From Betaproteobacteria bacterium (GTDB lineage Bacteria > Pseudomonadota > Gammaproteobacteria > Burkholderiales > Burkholderiaceae_C), in the NCBI GenBank assembly GCA_025354965.1, contig JANXLW010000479.1, forward strand, positions 1 through 8,099: DNA of 8,099 bases, written 5' to 3'. Under the pieces are notes generated by a model. It saw only the letters and a program-made list of their open reading frames with translations, did no database searches and had not been told where the DNA came from. The number at the start of each line of letters is the position of its first letter. Positions within the stretch are counted from its first letter, which is position 1. Position numbers and translations under genes: made by a program. Below, piece after piece: positions 6,658-8,099 of the stretch.

Positions 6658-7284
6658 ATGAGTTTGATACCAAAAAAAGGCACCGTGTATGTAGTCGACG
6701 ATGATGAAGCCGTCCGCGACTCGCTTCAATGGCTGCTCGAAGGCAAAGACTACCGCGTTCGCTGCTTTGATTCCGCCGAGTCATTTTTAAGCCGCTACGA
6801 CGCACGCGAAGTGGCTTGCCTGATAGTTGACATCCGCATGAGCGGCATGACCGGTCTTGAGCTGCAGAGCCTGCTGCTGGAGAATCACTCGCCACTGCCC
6901 ATTGTTTTCATTACCGGACACGGTGACGTACCGATGGCCGTGGACACCATGAAAAAAGGTGCCATGGACTTCATTCAGAAGCCCTTCAAGGAAGACCAGC
7001 TGGTGCTGCTGGTGGAACGTATGCTGGACCACGCCAAAGACTCTTTTGCGGAACACCAGAGCGCCGCCAGCCGCGGCGCCCTGATGGCCCGACTGACACT
7101 GCGCGAATCGCAGGTGCTGGAGCGCATCGTGGCCGGCCGACTGAACAAACAGATTGCCGACGACCTTGGCATAAGCATTAAAACGGTGGAAGCACACCGC
7201 GCCAACATCATGGAAAAACTCGATGCCAATACCGTGGCCGACCTGCTGAAAATTGCTTTGGGACAATCCACCTCCAAAGCTTGA
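6658..7284 (+). CDS. FixJ/NarL-family response regulator
   Basis: This 208-residue cytoplasmic protein is a DNA-binding response regulator and the likely phosphorylation partner of the kinase encoded 3 bp upstream. The receiver domain (about 8-125) has the acidic pocket at D15 and D16, phospho-acceptor D58 in VDIRMSGM, conserved T86 (FITGHGD) and K108 (QKPF). The sequence FITGHGDVPMAV and the KPF motif are typical of the FixJ subgroup. A LuxR-type helix-turn-helix occupies about 146-202 (LTLRESQVLERI, then NKQIADDLGISIKTVEAHR). All receiver and HTH hallmarks are present and the length is normal for FixJ-like proteins. Its targets are unknown. Because the operon is divergent from aceE, control of pyruvate dehydrogenase and of its own operon is plausible but not shown. 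Similar regulators act in C4-dicarboxylate and redox sensing, so the name FixJ should not be read as nitrogen-fixation control. Confidence 0.95.
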   Translation: MSLIPKKGTVYVVDDDEAVRDSLQWLLEGKDYRVRCFDSAESFLSRYDAREVACLIVDIRMSGMTGLELQSLLLENHSPLPIVFITGHGDVPMAVDTMKKGAMDFIQKPFKEDQLVLLVERMLDHAKDSFAEHQSAASRGALMARLTLRESQVLERIVAGRLNKQIADDLGISIKTVEAHRANIMEKLDANTVADLLKIALGQSTSKA

Positions 7285-7317
7285 TGCCAGCCAATCAATT
7301 GAGCCCATTGCAGGTTC

Positions 7318-7335
7318 ACCGCAGTTAACAGCGGT
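7318..7335. repeat. Near-perfect 18-bp palindrome
   Basis: ACCGCAGTTAACAGCGGT reads the same on both strands except for one symmetrical A/A mismatch pair, giving 8 of 9 matched pairs around the central GTTAAC. It could be a protein-binding operator or an RNA hairpin. Its right arm (GCGGT) can also pair with CCGC at 7341-7344, so two hairpins would be mutually exclusive in RNA. Confidence 0.45.
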
Positions 7336-7370
7336 CTGCCCCGCAACTTCCGGTATTCATAGCACCCGAC

Positions 7371-7399
7371 GCCCGCCCGACCAGGATCAGCGGGCTTTT
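7371..7399 (+). terminator. Possible rho-independent terminator after the two-component operon
   Basis: GCCCGC (7371-7376) and GCGGGC (7390-7395) can form a 6-bp GC stem with a 13-nt loop, followed by TTTT (7396-7399). The loop is long and the T-run short, so it is a weak example. It ends only 17 nt before the folD start, so either folD is transcribed through it or it acts in the folD leader. Confidence 0.35.
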
Positions 7400-7407
7400 C
7401 AACTTAT

Positions 7408-7411
7408 GGAG
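7408..7411 (+). promoter_or_regulatory. Ribosome binding site of folD
   Basis: GGAG precedes two adjacent ATG codons: spacing is 5 nt to 7417 and 8 nt to 7420. Either could be used; the difference is a single methionine. Confidence 0.6.
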
Positions 7412-7416
7412 CAGTA

Positions 7417-8099
7417 ATGATGACAACGCGACAATTGGGCCAGATCATCGATGGCATTGCGCTTTCCGCCAAGCTGCGCAGCGACGTCAGCGGACGCGTG
7501 CTGGCACTTCAGGCACGCGGTGTGACGCCTGGGTTGGCCGTCATTTTGGTGGGCGAAGATCCGGCCAGCGCCGTCTATGTGCGCAACAAAGTGAAAGCCT
7601 GTTCCGATACCGGTGTGCGCTCGGTGTTCGAAAAATACGACGCCAGCCTGCCGCAAGCCGATCTGCTGACGCGCATTGCAGAGCTCAATGCGGACCCCTC
7701 AGTGCACGGCATTCTGGTCCAGATGCCGCTGCCCAAACAGATCGACCCGCACCAGGTCATTGCGGCTATTTCCACTGCGAAAGATGTGGACGGCTATGCC
7801 ACCCTGAGCGCCGGCGAATTGATGACAGGTGCACCCGGCTTTCGACCCTGCACGCCTTACGGTTGCATGAAACTCATTGAAAGCACCGGCATCGACTTGA
7901 GGGGCAAGCATGCAGTGGTCATCGGTCGCAGTAACACGGTCGGCAAGCCGATGGCGTTGTTGCTGTTGCAGGCCAATGCCACGGTCACCATTTGCCACAG
8001 CTTCAGCGCCGATATGGGCCACCACACCCGCCAGGCCGACGTCATCGTGGCAGCGGTGGGAAGACGCAATGTGTTGACCGCCGACATGGTCAAGCCCGG
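7417..8099 (+). CDS. folD: Bifunctional methylenetetrahydrofolate dehydrogenase / methenyltetrahydrofolate cyclohydrolase (3' end missing)
   Basis: FolD is a cytoplasmic enzyme that interconverts 5,10-methylene-, 5,10-methenyl- and 10-formyl-tetrahydrofolate using NADP, feeding purine and formyl-Met synthesis. The visible 227 of about 285 residues show all N-terminal hallmarks. DPASAVYVRNKVKA carries the active-site Y54 and K58; HGILVQMPLP (97-106) and KDVDGY (121-126) form the folate site; RPCTPYG (142-148) and VVIGRSNTVGKP (166-177) lie in the cofactor-binding domain. The sequence breaks off at ADVIVAAVGRRN and VLTADMVKP. The reading frame is intact. It lies downstream of the response regulator gene on the same strand with a 132-bp gap, so an independent promoter or partial read-through is possible. 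No functional link to the two-component pair is evident. Confidence 0.96.
   Translation, partial: MMTTRQLGQIIDGIALSAKLRSDVSGRVLALQARGVTPGLAVILVGEDPASAVYVRNKVKACSDTGVRSVFEKYDASLPQADLLTRIAELNADPSVHGILVQMPLPKQIDPHQVIAAISTAKDVDGYATLSAGELMTGAPGFRPCTPYGCMKLIESTGIDLRGKHAVVIGRSNTVGKPMALLLLQANATVTICHSFSADMGHHTRQADVIVAAVGRRNVLTADMVKP

Larger units (their letters stand above)
7285..7416 (+). other. Intergenic gap between the response regulator gene and folD
   Basis: This 132-bp gap contains no gene that I can support. It holds an 18-bp near-palindrome (7318-7335), an overlapping small hairpin (7331-7344), and a possible terminator-like hairpin (7371-7399) just upstream of folD. No clear promoter boxes for folD were found. 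Confidence 0.6.

Noticed and set aside
1..8099. Search for CRISPR arrays, tRNA or rRNA genes, transposases and phage genes
   Set aside because: None was seen; the regions between genes are short and all major frames belong to housekeeping or regulatory genes.

Overview
The window is an ordinary-looking chromosomal stretch from a betaproteobacterium, most likely Burkholderiales and probably the Comamonadaceae (Rhodoferax/Polaromonas/Acidovorax-like). The clues are a single-chain AceE-type pyruvate dehydrogenase, an AceF with two lipoyl domains, GC-rich codon use, and a short GC-rich palindromic repeat of a kind I recall as common in that family. The family assignment rests on recognition, not on a search.

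Layout. Positions 1-3919 lie on the minus strand and carry the start of the pyruvate dehydrogenase operon: aceE (E1, 3919 to 1130), a 71-bp gap, then aceF (E2, from 1058 leftwards, cut by the window edge inside its catalytic domain). An AT-rich divergent regulatory region of about 175 bp (3920-4095) separates aceE from a plus-strand two-component operon. That operon is a membrane-bound PAS-containing sensor histidine kinase (4096-6654), followed after 3 bp by a FixJ/NarL-type response regulator (6658-7284). A 132-bp gap with several inverted repeats leads to folD (from 7417, cut by the right edge).

How the genes relate. AceE and AceF perform the first steps of pyruvate to acetyl-CoA conversion. 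The kinase/regulator pair is transcribed divergently from aceE and shares its upstream region, so it is a natural candidate to control the pdh operon in response to a periplasmic or membrane signal. This is inferred from position only. FolD makes one-carbon folate intermediates and is probably an independent neighbour.

The most unusual observation is a block of about 82 bp made of three adjacent inverted repeats (about 1638-1720) lying in frame inside aceE. It adds about 28 Pro/Gly/Arg-rich residues at the boundary leading into the C-terminal domain of E1. It looks like an intergenic-type palindromic repeat that has become protein-coding. No wholly new system is evident in the window.
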